A program made the position numbers and the translations under genes. Shown in pieces: positions 34,611 to 47,366 of a DNA stretch of 64,000 nt. The notes below the pieces were generated by a model. That model searched no databases. It was not told the origin of the DNA and saw nothing but the letters and a program-made list of their open reading frames with translations. The stretch is from Microstegium vimineum (taxonomy: Eukaryota; Streptophyta; Magnoliopsida; Poales; Poaceae): NCBI GenBank assembly GCA_022036555.1, contig CM039129.1:37106051-37170050 (forward strand), given 5' to 3'. Each line of letters begins with the position of its first letter. The stretch's first letter is position 1.

Positions 34611-37600
34611 CTATGATACACAAAACTTTCCTCCTCTAAAAAGGAAAGCAAACACCCAACTCGCCCCGAAGGCGAGAAACGCAGCTTGATCCAAAGGCTT
34701 AGTGAGAATATCCGCAAGCTGGTTTTGGGTCTCGACATGCCGGAGGTCAATGTCGCCCTTCTCGTAATGATCACGCAAAAAGTGAAAGCGGACCTCAATG
34801 TGCTTGGTCTTCGAATGAAGCACGAGATTTTTAGCCACACTAATTGCACTCGTGCTATCACAAAGCAGAGGCACCTTAGTAAGCTCAAGACCGAAATCTC
34901 TCAAAGTGGCTATCATCCAAATCAACTGAGAGCAACAACTAGCCACGACAACGTACTTAGCCTCGCACGTCGACTGTGCCACGCTAGATTGCTTGCGTGA
35001 AGACCAAGAAACCAAAGAAGACCCGAGAAATTGACAAGTTCCAGAAGTGGACTTCCGACCAAGACGACATCCGGCAAAATCAGCGTCAGAGTAACCACAA
35101 AGCACAAGAGAGGAAGAGGTGGAAAACCAGAGACCAAATTATGGAGTGAATCGCAGGTACCTCATGATGCATTTCACCGCTTGCTTGTGCGAAGTCCATG
35201 GGGACGCCTGAAAACGTGCACACAAGCAAACGACGAACTGAATGTCCGGCCGGGTCGCTGTCAGGTACAGAAGCGACCCGATCATGCTTCGGTACTCGGT
35301 CTGGTCCACCGCCTCTCCTTCCTCGTCCACATCCAAGGTAGTAGTGGTTGACATAGGCGTCGAGAGGGGTTTTGCCTCGCCCATGTCAAACTTCTTCAAG
35401 ATATCCTTCATGTACTTGCCTTGGTGCACAAACGTCCCTTCCCGGGTTTGCTTGATTTGCAACCCGAGAAAGAAAGTCAACTCTCCCATCATGCTCATCT
35501 CAAATTCCCTGCTCATAAGATCTGCAAACTTGGCAACAAGAGCATGAGAAGAACCACCAAAGATGATATCATCCACGTATATTTGGACAAGGAGAGTGTC
35601 TTTGCCTTGCTTGAGGAGAAACAACATTTTATCTACCGATCCCATTTTAAAGCCCTTAGCAAGCAAAAAGGTTTTTATCCTATCATACCATGCTCTAGGT
35701 GCTTGTTTCAAACCATACAAAGCTTTGTGAAGTTTAAAAACATGGTTTGGAAACTTGGGATTTTCGAAATTGGGAGGTTGTTTAACATAAACTTCCTCCT
35801 CTATGTAGCCGTTTAAGAAAGCACTTTTAACGTCCATTTGAAAAAGTTTAAAACCCTTAGAAGCCGCAAAAGCTAGAAGGGTTCTAATGGCTTATAAACG
35901 AGCTACGGGAGCAAAGGTTTCCTCATAGTCTATTCCCTCCTTTTGACAAAAGCCTTGAGCTACCAACCTAGCCTTGTTGCGCACTACCACCCCATCCTCA
36001 CTTTCTTTGTTTTTGAAAACCCATTTGGTACCTATGGGGTGGCAACTAGGTTGTGGAGGAATTAAGACCCAAACATGGTTTTGCTCAAAGTTTTCTAACT
36101 CCTCATGCATGGCATTAACCCAATTCGGATCCATCAAAGCGTGTCCAACATCTCGGGGCTCAAAAGAAGCGACAAAAGCCGAATGAGCAAAGTGAGAGAT
36201 ATAAGACCTGGACCGCGTGACTCGACGGTCAATGTCGCCGATGATGTTCTCCGGCGGGTGCTGCCGCTGGATGTGCCGGGGAGCCTGCCTGGATGAAGTG
36301 GCCTCCCCCTCAACTGCAGCTGGAGCTCCCTCAGGTGCATCGGGCACAGACTAAGGAAGCTGCTCGAACAGCCTCCATGTAGAGGAAGTAGTCGGGTCAG
36401 GACCGTGAGCCGAAGTGGACGTCGCAGGGTCGACGGGGGCAGCCAGTGGAGTTGGCTCGGGATCACCCCAATCGGCATCATCCTGCTCCTCCTCCACAAA
36501 GATGCTAGTGTTCACCTCATCATCACCTGCAAGCTCAAAAGCAGTGGAAACACAGGTCATAGTTTCATCGAAGGTAATCTCACAGGTCTCCATCACTCGG
36601 TTAGTCTCAAGGTTAAGTGCACGATAAGCACGAGAGTGAGTAGAATAACCAAGAAAGATACCGTCAGAAGACCGTGATTCAAATTTATCCAACTTACCGC
36701 CCTTTTTGAGGATGAAGCACCTGCACCCAAACACCCGTAGGTGACTTACCTTGGGTGGTCTCCCAAATCGCAACTCATAAGAAGTCTTCTTCTTGAGAGC
36801 TCGGAGAAAAATGTGATTGGAAACATAGCAAGTAGAACTGAGTGCTTCAGCCCAATACCGCCTAGGAGTCCTATGCTCATCGAGCATCGTCCTGTCCATA
36901 TCAACAAGGGTCCGATTCTTGCGCTCAACAACACCGTTCTGCTAGGGAGTGTGAGGTGAGGAAAACTGGTGATCGAGACCCAAAGAAGAGCAAAGAGTTG
37001 CAAACTGAGCATTCTTGAATTCTTTGACATTGTCACTGCGGATAGCTCTCATGGCATTCTTAGGTAGCTCATTTTGCAATCTCAAAATCAGATCTCAAAC
37101 AAGTGGAAAAGCCTCATCCTTACTGTCCAAAAAGAACACCCAAGAGTACCTCGAGTAGTCATCAACGACTACAACAACATACCACTTCCCTCCTTCCGAC
37201 CTGACCCGAGCTAGACCAACTGTGTCCATGTGTAAGAGCTTGTTGGGTCGAGTGGTCATGATCTCAGTCATAGGAGGATGGGAAGCAACAACCATCTTGA
37301 CATGCCTGCAAGGATGGCAAACCAAATCCTTCTCGAACTTCAGCTTTGGCAATCCTTGGATAAGGTCCATTGAGCTAAGCCTTGCAAGCAAGTCAAAACT
37401 CAAATGTCCCAATCTCCTATGCCACTTCCAAAGCTCGGAGGAAGAACCGACAAGAAGACAACGAGAAGGTCCGGAAGAGATAGAAAAATCCGCACGAAAA
37501 ACCTTCCCGAAGGGTAAAATCCGGCAAACAAGCTCACCACGAGAGTCCAAAATCCGAGAGAGGTTAGGCTTGAAACTCACTTCAAAACCGTCATCAAGGA

Positions 37601-37811
37601 GTTGCGAAACCGAAAGAAGGTTAAAATGCAAATTCGCAACCAAAGCAACATCCTTGAGGACAAAGGAAGAGTTCACTCGGATAGACCCTCGGGAGACAAC
37701 CTTACCTTTACTCATGTCCCCGAATGTGATATACTCGGTGTGGTGCACGGGGTCGAGGCTGGAGAACCACTTGGCATTTCCGGTCATATGGCGTGAACAT
37801 CTGGAATCCAC
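34611..37811 (-). pseudogene. Sirevirus pol (protease, integrase, RT, RNase H)
   Basis: In order on the reverse strand: protease near 37,800, with the active site reading DSRCSRHMTG where DSGCS is expected, so the catalytic Gly is Arg; integrase zinc motif WHRRLGH...CHPC (about 37,380-37,300) and core (about 37,240 to 36,900); RT from about 36,230, with KWVFKNK, the DVKSAFLNG motif at about 35,830, and IYVDDIIFG at about 35,570; and RNase H (35,105-34,611) with GYSDADFAG and the ADILTKPL end. Stops or frameshifts separate the blocks, for example after 36,900, near 36,350, near 35,890 and at 35,138. The product would be the copia polyprotein that cuts, integrates and reverse-transcribes the element. 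It is inactive as it stands. Confidence 0.9.
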
Positions 37812-37894
37812 AAGCCAAGTCTCCTCCAGTCCTCCTTCCTACATCAATAAAAAGACATAGGGTGAGCAAACAGACCAACACTGGGGTTAGTAAA

Positions 37895-40442
37895 CTATGA
37901 AGGATACCAGTGTTGTCCCACTTGCCCAAAGAATGGGTTAGGAGAAAAACCAACCATCTCCTGCCCCACGGAGGGATAGCGATCACCACGATAGGGAAAA
38001 CGTGGTCCGCTAAAGAAGGGTGGAGTAAAGCCACTGCCACGAGGCCGGTAGTCGTATGGGTCATGACCGGTACTCCGCCGGGCACGACCACCGCGTGGTC
38101 TCGCCTCCTGAGTCCTAGCACTTGGAGGCATTGTACCTCTAGGCCTAGAAGTGCGCCTATGAACTTCCGGTTCACGCACCCCAACTCGTGGGTGGTACAT
38201 GTCTCGGTTGTTCAACTCAACCTGCCTCCGATCATCTCTCTTCCTCCTATAGCAAAACTTAGCCAAGTGCCCATCCCGCTCACAATACTCACAATGGTAC
38301 CTCACCACACTCTTGGTAGGCACTCTCTTGTTGGGTTGGGTGGCTCTAGCTTTCTTAGGAAGGGGATCACTAGAGATATCTGGCAGGGTGTTAAGTGGGT
38401 TGCGAAGGTGGTTCGGTTTGGCAATCCACACTTGCTTCTGTGGAGTGGTTTTGGGTGGCTCTTCAAACACACCATCTCTCACAGGAAACTCAGAGGGGTC
38501 AGTAGGCTTAGGTGGGGTGATCTTGGTAAACTTGGGAGCTGTGGTGGGTTTCTCTCTCATGTTCAAACCACTGCACTCACCGATCTTACCAAACAAGCTA
38601 TTGTCCCTCCCACCTAGAGCAAAGCCTACTTCCGTGCTGCCAGCCCTTTTGCATTGGCTAAGCATCATCCCCAACTGCAGCTCTCGGCAAGACACCCAGC
38701 TCAAGATGGACCGAAGGTATGTGTTTTCTTCCTCGGTACACATCTTGTCGTGTCTGCACGACGCGATCTCAAGCTCCAAAGCCTCAAAGCGATCCGACTC
38801 TCTAGTGCTATCTGAGCTGACCATCTCTAGCACATCAATCCTAGCATCTCTCTGTGCCAGCTCAGTACGCAAGCCTAAGCAATACTTGCACACACCAAGT
38901 AAGCTAGGCCTAGCCTTCAGCTCACTGACCTCCTCAAGTAGAGTGCCATACTTGTCCTGGAGAGTGACAAGACTAGACATGTGGATGGCACAAGCATCAC
39001 ACTCTACCTCCTCGGTAACCACCACTGACGCCTTAGCAAACTCTAACTCATGCAACGTGCTAAGGTACTTAGCCTTAAAATCGTTCCTCTCGCATGCAAC
39101 ACGCTTGAGCAAAGCATCCTGACTCATCAAGGTGTCGTTCAGAGACTCAATCTCGAGAGAGAGAGAGGGACTCAACGGTGGGTGGTACCTCGGGTGTGTC
39201 AGAGTCGTAGTCATAGTCGGGTCCTTCCTTGCGCTTGCCGACCTTGCCTTCTTCAATCGCCATGGTGCAAAAGCCACCGTGCTTGGCGTCGGCGTAGAAG
39301 CATAGGCCGTTGAGTTTGTCCTCAACCTTTCCCTTCGACTCATCATCGCTTGAAGAAGTACCTCCGTCGGAGGAGGCATCGATGTCACTGAGGGAGGCGA
39401 GGAAGGCTCGGTGCTTGGCCTTCACCTTGTCAGTCACCTTCTTGGAGGACCTTCGGTGGTAGCCGCCCTTGGGCTTGTGCTTGTCCTCGTAGTGGTGCTC
39501 GCGCTTGTCCTTATGCTTGGTGAAGTCACCCGCTGCTTTCTTGGGGTAGTTTGCGATGAAGTGATCCTCATCACCGCAACGGTAGCACCCCTTGGCTGAG
39601 CCACCACGCCAACGGTTCAAACGGTTGTTGTGAAACCGTGAGAACTTGGTGATGACCAAAGCCAGCTCATCATCTCCAAGAGCCTCCACTTGATCCTCTG
39701 TCATAGAAATCAAAGACAAAGCGAACAGAGAGTGTGAAGGGTCAGAGGAGGAAGAAGACGTACCGCCGGGGCCAGAAACCAACGCCATAGATGGTTTCGA
39801 CGGGTTTTCAAGCTTGGCCCGGGTCTGGTAGTCAATCTCCGAGGACTTGAGCTTGCTGAACAGCTCGTCCACGGTCAGGGCATCATAGCCCGGTGACTTC
39901 TGAATGACAGCCACCTTCATCTCCCATACCTTCCGATCAAGAGCATGCAAAAGCTTGATAGCCATCTCATGATCATGATAAGGCAAGTTGGCTCAATTAG
40001 CACACATCTTGTTGACGATAGATTGGAAGCGAGTGAACATCCCGTCAACAGATTCGCCGGCCAACTGAGCAAAGTTCTCGTACTCTCTACGGTACGTGTC
40101 GAAGAGTCTGGACTTGATCTGAGGGTTGCCCTCATGATATCGCACAAGTGTTTGCCAGATCTCCCGTGCCGTAGTGAGACTCGAAACTCACTCAAACTCA
40201 GGAAGAGACAAACTTGAGAAGAGGATGCTACGGGCTCTTGCGTTTGATGCATGTTGCGTGATTTGCAGCTCATTAATCCAAGAGCCAAGAACCACGTAGT
40301 CAGCACTATCACAAATCTCCCAATACTTCGTATCAAGCCCTTGGAGGTAAGCGGGCATGCGCACCTTCCAATAGGCGAAGTTTGTTCCATCGAAGAACGG
40401 AGGTTTGCCAGCACCTCGCTCCATGTCGCCTTCGCGGATCAA
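37895..40442 (-). pseudogene. Sirevirus gag, long form with two zinc-knuckle regions
   Basis: The start MIREGDMERG lies about 30 bases after the primer site. The nucleocapsid precursor has a DUF4219-like start (PPFFDGTNFAYWKVRM), then a gag core (about 40,200-39,800), and a first knuckle CYRCGDEDHFIANY (about 39,590-39,550) whose last Cys is Tyr. A coiled-coil region (about 39,130-38,700) follows, then an intact second knuckle CEYCERDGHLAKFC (about 38,290-38,250), and an Arg/Gly/Tyr-rich tail to 37,895. Stops lie near 40,190 and 39,990 and the frame changes near 39,150. The coiled coil and second knuckle are usual for Sirevirus gag. Confidence 0.85.
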
Positions 40443-40472
40443 GAACCGTGTAAGGTGGATTGATCCTTAACC

Positions 40473-40485
40473 GGCTCTGATACCA
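40473..40485 (-). other. Sirevirus primer binding site
   Basis: The reverse strand reads TGGTATCAGAGCC, complementary to the 3' end of initiator methionine tRNA, two bases after the end of the right LTR. Confidence 0.9.
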
Positions 40486-40487
40486 AT

Positions 40488-40830
40488 CGAAGGACCGAGA
40501 ACGCCGACCAGAGGGGGGGGGTGAATGGGAGCCTCAAATTTCTCTTGAAATGTTTGGGCCACTCTTCCCAAAAACAAAACCCAGTTGCTCACCCGCAGTG
40601 GAGGAAAAACACCGGAAACCCCAAAACACAGGTTCTCAACCCCTAGAGAAAAGAGGCAAGAACCTAGGCAAAACAGGAGAAAACAGCAAAGCACAGGAGG
40701 CTCCGGACTACCTTGGTCAAGACCACCGGACCAATGGAAGTGGTCCGGTGCCTTTGGTCCGGTGCACAGCAAAGCACCACCGGACTAGTCCGGTGCCTCC
40801 TTTGAGTAATCTGACGCCTGCCCAGAAAAT
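40488..40830 (-). repeat. Sirevirus 5' LTR, inner part
   Basis: This is the downstream part of the right LTR, matching 30,927-31,335 except for the 63-bp segment 31,031-31,093. It is cut at AAAAT (40,826-40,830), the target duplication of the Angela-like element, and resumes at 48,598. Confidence 0.9.
40826..40830. repeat. Target site duplication AAAAT (left)
   Basis: Identical to 48,593-48,597. In the intact left Sirevirus LTR the same site occurs once, at about 31,331-31,335. Confidence 0.95.
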
Positions 40831-42057
40831 TGTAGGGTTATGAGGTTGCTACGCTAGCCAGAAAACAAATTTTTTCTACCCCATAAACTAGGAACTAGTG
40901 CTAGTTATAGATCATGGGGTTACCACTAGACGCGCAGGTGCAGCGGAAGAGACTTGATGTAGTCGTGCGCATCGCAGCAGTGCCGTGCAATTGCGAGGTC
41001 GTCCGTCTCAACGTCTCCTTCTCGCAGTTCGTCCTTGTGCTCCAGATGCAGCACCTCCGAGGAATCCCACATGTGCAGGGAAGAAGCGTCACCCCTTTGG
41101 ACTGCTAGGTCCGCGAGGAGTACTAGGCGCGAGCATGGGGAGGGCGACGGCGGCTGCCAAAGGACGTGAGTATCTCGCCCCGCGCCCACCCCTTGCTTAT
41201 ATAGGCGTCCTAATGAGCTCCCACGTTGGAGGCCCATTAGCAATCCTAAACCTAGTCTAATTCGGGTCCAACCCGAATTAGGCTTCCAGCCCCTTAAGCG
41301 TGCGACCCTATGGGCTTACGCACACATAGACATGGCCCAAGTACTCTTACTCGACCAATAGTTGATAGCGGCCTCTAGCAAGGCGTGTCAACTCCTATGC
41401 ATACGCTATGATCATATCAGACGAACCACCACAATACAATATACATGTTATTCCTTTGCCTCATGATATTTGGTTCAACTCGTGGGTTAACACTTAACCC
41501 AAGCACAACCATGCATTTCATGATCTAATCATTTGAGTGATCCAGTGATATCTCTCTCATATGGAGAGTGGCAAATTCCATCTTGATTGACTATGTCTCA
41601 CAGCATGTTTCCTGACAAACCCGAAAGCTACCTTTATAACTACCCAGTCATGGAGTAGCGTTTGGTAGTCCTAGGGTAGGTCATTTCACATCTTGAGTAC
41701 ATACGGCAATCTCGGGTCTAAAGACATAACGTACACGATTGTATAGAGACAATCTCATGTCGGGTCTGTCCAGCACCATGTCCTACATGTGCCCACATTA
41801 TTAGTTTGACATCTCATGTCCATGACTTGTGAAACATAGTCATCAACTAATAATGTGCTGATCTAATATTCATGTGCATTCTTGCATGAACTCCGATCAG
41901 GGATAACTTTTATAATAACCATACAAGTAAAAGAGTTTCACAAGCAATTCACATAATTGCTAATCGATACAAGTTGTGTTTAATGGATATTCATAACATG
42001 TCATGGATACAAGGAATACATCATCTCTATGATTACCTCTAGGGCATATTCCCAACA
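40831..42057 (-). repeat. Angela-like 3' LTR
   Basis: Ends TGTAGG...CCCAACA on the plus strand. A TATATAAG box on the reverse strand lies at 41,196-41,203. Confidence 0.92.
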
Positions 42058-42070
42058 GTCTCCCACTTGC
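42058..42070 (-). other. Polypurine tract of Angela-like element
   Basis: The reverse strand reads GCAAGTGGGAGAC directly before the 3' LTR, where plus-strand synthesis would be primed. Confidence 0.85.
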
Positions 42071-42083
42071 ACTAGAGCTAATC

Positions 42084-45000
42084 TCAAAGATATCTAATAC
42101 CCATAGCTTTCACGTGCGCCTCATGCTTGAGCTGTGGAAGAGCCTTTGTCAAAGGATCTGCAACATTCAAATCTGTATGTATTTTGCACATCTTGATCTC
42201 ATCTCGACCGACGAACTCTCGAATGAGATGAAACTTCCGCAGTACATGTTTGTTCTTTTGGTGATTCCTAGGCTCCTTAGCCTGCGCTATCGCCCCATTG
42301 TTATCACAATACAGATTCAATGGGCGAGACACATTTGGAACCATGCCAAGCTCGATGAGAAACCTCCTCATCCAAACACCTTCCTTTGCAGCAACAGAAG
42401 CTGCAATGTACTCGGCTTCTGTTGTAGAATCGGTTACCGTCTCCTGCCTGGAACTCTTCTAGCTTACAACACCACCATTTATTGTGAACACAAAACCTGA
42501 TTGAGATTGTGAATCATCCACGTCAGTTTGGAAGCTGGCATCGGTGTAACCATTTACAACGAGCTCCTCCTCACCTCCATAGATTAGGAACACATCTTTA
42601 GTCCTTCTCAAGTACTTAAGGATGTTTTTAACAAGCGTCCAGTGACTCTCACCTGGATTAGCTTGGTACCTGCTTGCAACACTTAGAGCATATGAGACAT
42701 CTAGGCGAGTACATATCATGGTGTACATAATGGAACCAACGGCCGAAGCATATGGAACCTTACTCATGCGCTTCTGCTCATCAGCTGTCGTAGGACACTG
42801 CTTCTCGCTAAAACGCATACCATGTGACATAGGCAAGAACCCTCTCTTGGATTGTTCCATGTTGAACCGTTTCAACACCTTGTCAATGTATGTATCTTGG
42901 CTTAATACTATAAGCCTCTTTGATCTATCTCTATAGATCTTAATGCCCAAAATGTATGTTGCTTCTCCTAAATCCTTCATAGAAAAACTATTATTCAGTA
43001 AAGTCTTTACGGATTGCAACATAGGAATGTCATTCCCAATCAATAGTATGTCATCCACATACAAGATTAGAAATACAACAACGCTCCCACTTTCCCTCTT
43101 GTAAACACAAGGTTCTTCTTCATTCTAACAAAAGCCAAACCCTTTGATCACTTCATCAAAACGAATATTCCAACTCCGAGATGCTTGCTTTAATCCATAA
43201 ATGGATTTCTTTAGCTTGCATATTTTTCCAGCATTTTTAGGATCAACAAAGCCTTCGGGTTGTATCATATACATGCCCTCTTCCAAATTTCCATTTAGAA
43301 AGGCTGTTTTAACATCCATCTGCCAAATCTCATAATCGAAATAAGCAGCAATTGCTAGAATGATCCGGATAGATTTAAGCATCGCTACCGGCGAGAATGT
43401 CTCGTCGTAGTCAACTCCTTGAACTTGCCGAAAACCCTTTGCAACAAGTCGAGCTTTATAGACGTGAACGTTTCCATCCATATCTTTTTTCTTTTTATAG
43501 ACCCATTTGCACTCTATGGGTTTAACCCCATCAGGCGGGTCAACCAAGTTCCAAACTTGATTTTCTCCCATGGAATCTATCTCGGATCTCATGGCACTTT
43601 GCCATTCCTCGGAATCTGGGTCCGTCATTGCTTCCGCGTAAGTCGCGGGTTCGTCATCGTCTAACAATAACACTTCCCCATGAGCCTCACAAATTCTTGC
43701 CGACCTTTGTAGTTGTGGTGGTGTTTCTCTTGCCACAGGTATCTCAACTTGTTCTGCTACATTAGCATCACTCATAGAGTTATCCCCTATTGGCTCATCT
43801 TGAATTTCTTCAAGATACACCTTTTGTCCACTCTTCTCTTTATGTAGAAACTCTTTCTCTAAGAAGACACCGTTCCGAGCAACAAACACTTTGCCCTCTG
43901 ATCGGTTGTAGAAGTAATATCCTAAACTTTCCTTTGGATATCCCACAAAAAAGCATTTGTCCGACTTGGGTGTTAGTTTATCCGACATAAGTCGTTTGAC
44001 ATAAACTTCACAACCCCAAATCTTTAGAAAAGACAAACTGGGACTCTTACCAGTCCATATCTCATATGGTGTCTTAACTACGGACTTAGACGATACCCTA
44101 TTCAATGTGAAAGCGGCTGTTTCTAGAGCATATCCCTAAAACGAGAGTGGTAGGTCTGACTAGCTCATCATAGACCGAACCATGTCCAACAAAGTCCGAT
44201 TACGTCGCTCGGATACGTCGTTTCTCTGAGGCATTCCAGGTGGCGTAAGCTGTGGAACAATTCCACAACTCTTTAGATGATTGCTAAACTCATGGCTCAA
44301 ATATTCGCCTCCACGATCAGATTGCAAGGCTTTAATTTTCTTGCCACGTTGATTCTCTACTTCATTCTAAAATTCTTTGAACTTTTCAAATGTTTCAGAC
44401 TTATGTTTCATTAAGTAGATATATCCATATCTACTAAAATCATCAGTGAAGGTTATTAAGTATTGAAATCCGCCTCTAGCTATCGTACTCATTGGTCCAC
44501 ATACATCAGTATGTACAAGTTCCAATAAGTCTGCCGCCCTCTCAGGAAAACTTGTGAAAGGCAACTTGATCATCTTACCCAATAGGCAAGCCTCACATGT
44601 CTCGTATAATTCAAAATCAAACGAAGTTAGAAGCCCATCTGAATGGAGCCTCTTCATGCGATTCTCACTTATATGACCTAAACGACAATGCCACATATAA
44701 GTAGGACTTAACTCATTAAGCCGAGGCCTTTTAGCATTAATATTACAGATAGGTTCATCATCAAGATTTAAAATAAACAACCCATTCACAATGGATGCAA
44801 AAGCCACAAACATGTCATTCTTTGAGATCACACAACCATTGTCTTTACTCGCAAATGAATAACCATCCTTCATCAAACATGAAGGTGACACAATGTTTCG
44901 ACTTAAACTAGGAACAAAATAACAATTATTCAATTCCATGATAAATCCTGACGGGAGGTGAAGTTGCATCGTCCCAACGCTCAACGCAGCAACTCTTGCA

Positions 45001-45180
45001 TTGTTGCCCACGCGGAAATCAACTTCTCCTCTTTTCACGCTTCTACTTCTTATCATTCCCTGCATCGTATTGCAAATATGAGCAACCGATCCGGTATCAA
45101 ATACCCAAGAATTAATATAAGAATCAACGAGAAAAATGTCTGTAACATAAACACCAAGTGTACAAGCAGCGGGAGTACCT
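42084..45180 (-). pseudogene. Angela-like pol (protease, integrase, RT, RNase H)
   Basis: On the reverse strand: protease WVFDTGSVAHIC (about 45,115-45,070) with its DTG site intact; integrase zinc motif WHCRLGH...CEAC (about 44,700-44,590) and first core Asp in HTDVCGPM (about 44,510); RT from about 43,520 with KWVYKKKKD, DVKTAFLNG (about 43,320) and LYVDDILLIG (about 43,060-43,030); and RNase H (about 42,560-42,084) with the HIRE-like HLIREFVG segment. Interruptions: a stop after 44,367, a break at 44,105-44,160, a stop at 43,125 just before the YVDD block, and a stop at 42,459. Most active-site motifs survive, so decay is recent. Confidence 0.9.
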
Positions 45181-45189
45181 TTACCACCG

Positions 45190-46020
45190 CCATCCTTCAA
45201 GGATTCCAAGTATAACTTGCAGTTCCTTTTCCAGTGACCTTTCCCATTACAATGAAAGCATTTAGCTTCAACAGCTTGTCCAACAGCCTTGGGCGCAGGA
45301 GGAGGGTTTGGCTTAGAGATCTGATCTTTAGCCATCGCCCTCTTCTTCTTCCAAGCCCTCTTCTTAAAGTTAGGCTTGTTTTGGACTGCCATCACATGGC
45401 TACTGCCAGCACCTTTCTCGATATCAGCTTCTGCTGTTTTAAGCATGCCACACAATTCATTCAAGCCCTTCTCCGCCCCAAGCATATGGTAGTTCAAAAT
45501 GAAGTTCCCATAGCTAGGCGGAAGAGACGCAAGTATGAAATCAGTGGCCAACTCTGGGCCCATTGGGAAGCCTAGCTTCTCCAACTCTGAGTGTGACCAA
45601 CCATCTTGATCACATGTGGGCCAACTGCTGCGCCTTCTGCAAGCTTGGTTTCGACAAAAGCTTTGGAAACATTGAACCTTTCAGTCCTGGCTTGAGTCTG
45701 AAACATATCATTAAGCGTCACGATCATATCGTACGCTGCATGATTATTATTAAATTGCATCTGGAGATCTGGCTCCATGCAAACGAGCATAAGGCAACCC
45801 ACTTCAAGATCAGCATCACATGCTTTCTTGCAAGCGGTTTTCTCTGCAGCAGGTGCATTATCAGCAGGCTCATCTGGTAATGGGGTTCTAGAACATCTTC
45901 CTTTTTCTCAGCCCTGAGAACAATTCTCAGGTTGTGGATCTAATCCGCATAGTTTGTTCCATTCAACTTATCTTTCTCAAGAATTGAACGCAAAGTAAAT
46001 GGTTGATTACTGGGAGCCAT
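45190..46020 (-). pseudogene. Angela-like gag
   Basis: The start codon is at 46,020-46,018 (MAPSNQPFTL), followed by a typical copia gag (KLNGTNYAD). The Trp expected about 27 codons in is a TAG stop, then frameshifts lie near 45,800 and 45,580. The zinc knuckle CFHCNGKGHWKRNC at about 45,258-45,215 is intact (CX2CX4HX4C). It would package the element RNA into particles. Confidence 0.85.
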
Positions 46021-47353
46021 CTACAACAAAAGTAATGCAAAATACTAAGACAATGTATCCAAGACAGAGTAAATCATATTAAACTTTTAATAGAATCTAC
46101 TCCCACTAAAATCAATATCCCTCTATTGAAACTTAGTGATTCAAGACCCGCAACTAACAAGTCTACTAATGAGCTTTAGCATCACCCCTAGGAGACATGG
46201 TAGATAGGTAAGCAACTCCTTGCTAATCATATCACATATGACTCTTGTTTTTGGGTGGCATCTCTATGCTTGTGTGACCAACAACTAATGCTCCAAGGTC
46301 CCTAACCGTTAGGATAACCTTGTTCAAGTAGCCAAACCTTCTGCTTGTAAGTGTCCGACACAAACCTATCTAGTCAAGGAAAACCAGTAGCACCCTAATT
46401 TCATAGACCTGCCACCGATCGTACGAGACACGTGACAGTGCAAGGTTTGGGGAAGCATTATGACTTAAACATTGTTGAGGGATCGTTCTACTTCACTACC
46501 GCATATGTAGACAAAAACATTATTGCACGTGAAAGTAGAACATCGTAAGAACAACATAAACACAGATTTGACTTGGTATAGCCCATTATTCCTTTGGAGA
46601 TCTCCATCTCCATCAATCTGTTCATCATGGTGATCGCCATCTCCATGATTGAAGTTTGCCATCCTCCGTGATGAGTCCACCAAGACTATCTATCACTACC
46701 GTAACATAGTGAAATAAAATTACATAGTCGTAGGATCATCACAGATTGGCACGCAGGCCATTACATATGAATTGACAATATATGTGGCTCCAGCCATACT
46801 GTCTTAATCATGACGCGCAAGCCATGAATTAATTACATACATGCATCACATACACATAAAGGCTATACCAATCACGAATACCTGCAAAACAGAGTTAACC
46901 GATTCCGACGTCTAAACTTAAAACGCCAAAAACTCAATTTTCTGGGCCAAATTTCGCAAATCTAATTTTCGCCAAAACCACCAAAATTCTTTGGCGCACG
47001 ATTTTCGTTTAAGGTTTTTCTCGTTCTGAGGTCGTATGCAAAAGTTATGGTCGTTTTACCGAACAACACTTTTCTGCAAATTTCCCTCCGACGGCGGATC
47101 CAATCCGCCGCCGCCTCCGCATCTCATGCGCTTGGAACTTGACCTAGGTCCGATTCAATCAATCTTATTGATCTCCAACTCACCGTAATTGGGTTTACAT
47201 GTATCACTTAACTCGGATGGCGTAATCCCGACTGGTACGAGTAGATCGCTACAATACCAACGTGGCAAGATCACGAACCATGATCAGAGATTGATCCAAA
47301 ACCATTCATATCTTCATATGCACACACCCGAATGTATAACGAGGCAACTAACG
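46021..47353 (-). other. Leader of Angela-like element
   Basis: About 1.3 kb between primer site and gag, with no long open frame. A long untranslated leader is normal in BARE/Angela elements. Confidence 0.7.
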
Positions 47354-47365
47354 TCTCTGATACCA
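47354..47365 (-). other. Primer binding site of Angela-like element
   Basis: The reverse strand reads TGGTATCAGAGA, complementary to initiator-Met tRNA, one base from the LTR end. Confidence 0.9.
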
Positions 47366-47366
47366 C

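Noticed and set aside
37222..39122. Forward-strand open frames of 212-269 codons
   Set aside because: They lie opposite the Sirevirus gag and pol reading frames, which have clear motifs. They are antisense shadows.
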